NCBI GenBank assembly: GCA_963402885.1
Contig: OY727095.1
Span: forward strand, 21,023,001 to 21,087,000
Source: Antedon bifida
Lineage: Eukaryota > Echinodermata > Crinoidea > Comatulida > Antedonidae
Reading direction: 5' to 3'
DNA length: 64,000 bases
A model generated the notes under the pieces. That model searched no databases. It was not told where the DNA came from and worked only from the letters and a program-made list of their open reading frames with translations. The stretch's first letter is position 1; each line of letters begins with the position of its first letter. This document shows, piece after piece, positions 62,818 to 64,000 of the stretch. The position numbers and the translations under genes were made by a program.

Positions 62818-64000
62818 CTACAGTGCAAGGCACTTTTCTGGCATTTGTCTATGAAAATGTGGTGCTCTAGAAATGTACATCACTAGTAGTAGTACCCAGG
62901 CGTACATCCATACAAAACATACTTGTATTTTTTGAACTTCAAAAACCTTCTTCACATCTACAAGAACATTTACTGCTCGTATATGTGCTCCAGCTACTAA
63001 ATCATTAACAATGAAGGTACCATCTCTACGGGACTTCCTCCACCAAAAACAATATTTGATTCCTGTTTTATACAAAACTCTCTTATTAATACAAGTGAAT
63101 TGTCTTCTAGAATAACTGCATAACATAATCTTCGTTGCATCCTGCTGTAGGCTGCAGAATGAAAAATTTCTCCACCCTTAACAATTCGCTTGGCGTGTTT
63201 CAATGAGTTTTGATTACAATGTTCAAATAAATGAACATGAAATGAGGGAGAGGAGATAGTGCACCAGCAATTTTACAGTTGATGGCCTCTATAAATTTGT
63301 TTGCTTTAGATATCTTTGAGTTACGTAAAATGCCTTGTGCTGCCTTTACCTTAACTATTTGTTTCTTGACATTGCCTGTACCATGAGATGCATCAAGAAT
63401 AAATGCATTGGCATCTTCAAAGGAGAAACAGCTTCATGCCCAAGGTGGACCCCATAATCTTGCAAATAAAATAAATAAATTGTGAACATTGAGACCACAT
63501 GTTCCTTTGTCGTACAGTGTTGCAAAATAATTGTAGAACTGTTCCAAAGTAGCTCTGCTCTACAAAACATTGATGGACTAATATTGTCTCCAACACCCTT
63601 TGGCCTTCCTCTTTACAAGTAATACATGCATTACGGCCGTTATATTGTGCCATGTTTAAAACAGCAGCCTTTGCAGGCAGATCCATTGTACCACAAATAG
63701 CAGCAACCTTTACAGTAAGGAAGTTGTCATTATGAATAAGATTTAAGCAATCCTGATATAGTTCATTCATTTGTTGTTTAAATGTATCTATGAAAATATC
63801 ATCATTTACCCTGTCAAATATCTGCCAATATTATGTTGTCTCTGGCAAATCGCAAACAAGGGCGCAGTAAATTTACCACCAAAAATATCGGCCATAGATG
63901 AATTTTACTTGAGTTGAACAAATTTACGACATCAGTATTAAATACAACTGTAATATTGGTATTGTTTTCGCCAGCTAAAAAGTGTCCATCTTGAAGCTCC
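62818..64000 (-). pseudogene. EnSpm/CACTA-like (or KDZ-like) transposase, runs off the window edge
   Basis: Minus strand from the right edge: LQDGHFLAGENNTNITVVFN, TDVVNLFNSSKIHLWPIFLV and VNLLRPCLRFARDNIILADI. A shift follows, then DRVNDDIFIDTFKQQMNELY, KVAAICGTMDLPAKAAVLNM, AQYNGRNACITCKEEG. More frame changes lead to SPSFHVHLFEHCNQNSLKHA, IVKGGEIFHSAAYSRMQRRL CYAVILEDN and a tail to ~62818. The order NTDGx.[LI]FxSSxxxLWP ... [CD]LPAxAxxxNMxQxNGxxxCxxC ... YxRxxxR is the widespread animal transposase family of EnSpm/KDZ type. At least three frameshifts. The N-terminal part is outside. Confidence 0.7.

Overview
This is an AT-rich, gene-poor animal genome window with no intact, complete host gene that I can recognise. 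Coding traces have eukaryotic introns with GT/AG borders and matching phases. There are LINE reverse transcriptases, Tigger/pogo, P-element-like, hAT, Mutator-like (MULE) and EnSpm-like transposases, tRNA-derived SINEs and many short inverted-repeat elements. The transposon families, the scattered TAGGCC hexamer runs and the 'CCTCCGCCAAGGAGG' repeat are, from memory, typical of marine invertebrates. An echinoderm or another invertebrate deuterostome is my best guess, but the species cannot be fixed from sequence alone.

Layout. 0-2 kb: terminal exon of a PHD-finger, transposon-like gene whose 3' end runs into six diverged tandem copies of a ~180 bp unit. 4.25-7.57 kb: a dead DNA transposon with long, unequal terminal inverted repeats (TIRs) around a frameshifted transposase. 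10.5-14.5 kb: a broken BEN-like/coiled-coil coding region split by a 1.6 kb transposon with a 4-bp target-site duplication (TSD), followed by a dead Tigger transposase. 16-25 kb: degenerate fragments, a Harbinger-like MITE, a minus-strand reverse transcriptase and a duplicated 230 bp block. 25.4-26.1 kb: a repeat carrying a tRNA-Glu-like sequence.

26.3-33.3 kb: two nearly full-length LINEs in tandem. The second has repeats upstream, a nested CR1-like 3' end, an in-place inversion of ~0.5 kb and an A-rich tail. 34.03-37.96 kb: a large element with a 9-bp TSD and 15-16 bp satellite-like ends, containing a second element. An uninterrupted paralogue of that second insertion site lies at 43.38 kb. 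38.8-44.1 kb: P-element-like and PHD fragments, a SINE, a 1.45 kb Tc1-like fold-back element, a spliced MULE transposase and a 7-unit array of 90 bp palindromic repeats.

44.5-53.2 kb: an unusual run of minus-strand coding fragments, all facing the same way. They are a P-like transposase, hAT C-terminus, ZAD-like zinc finger, spliced Tigger transposase, Cys-rich module, PHD plus C2H2 module, integrase C-terminus and an unrecognised spliced gene. 54-64 kb: more LINE remnants, Myb/SANT exons, an AT-rich tandem repeat and an EnSpm-like transposase running off the right edge.

The genes do not form a pathway. The window is a layered transposon record in which insertion order can often be read from nesting, TSDs and preserved reading frames. 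The items most worth following are the palindromic array, the nested insertions with readable target sites, the in-place LINE inversion, and the spliced co-oriented domain exons at 44.5-53 kb, which could include a captured or chimeric gene.
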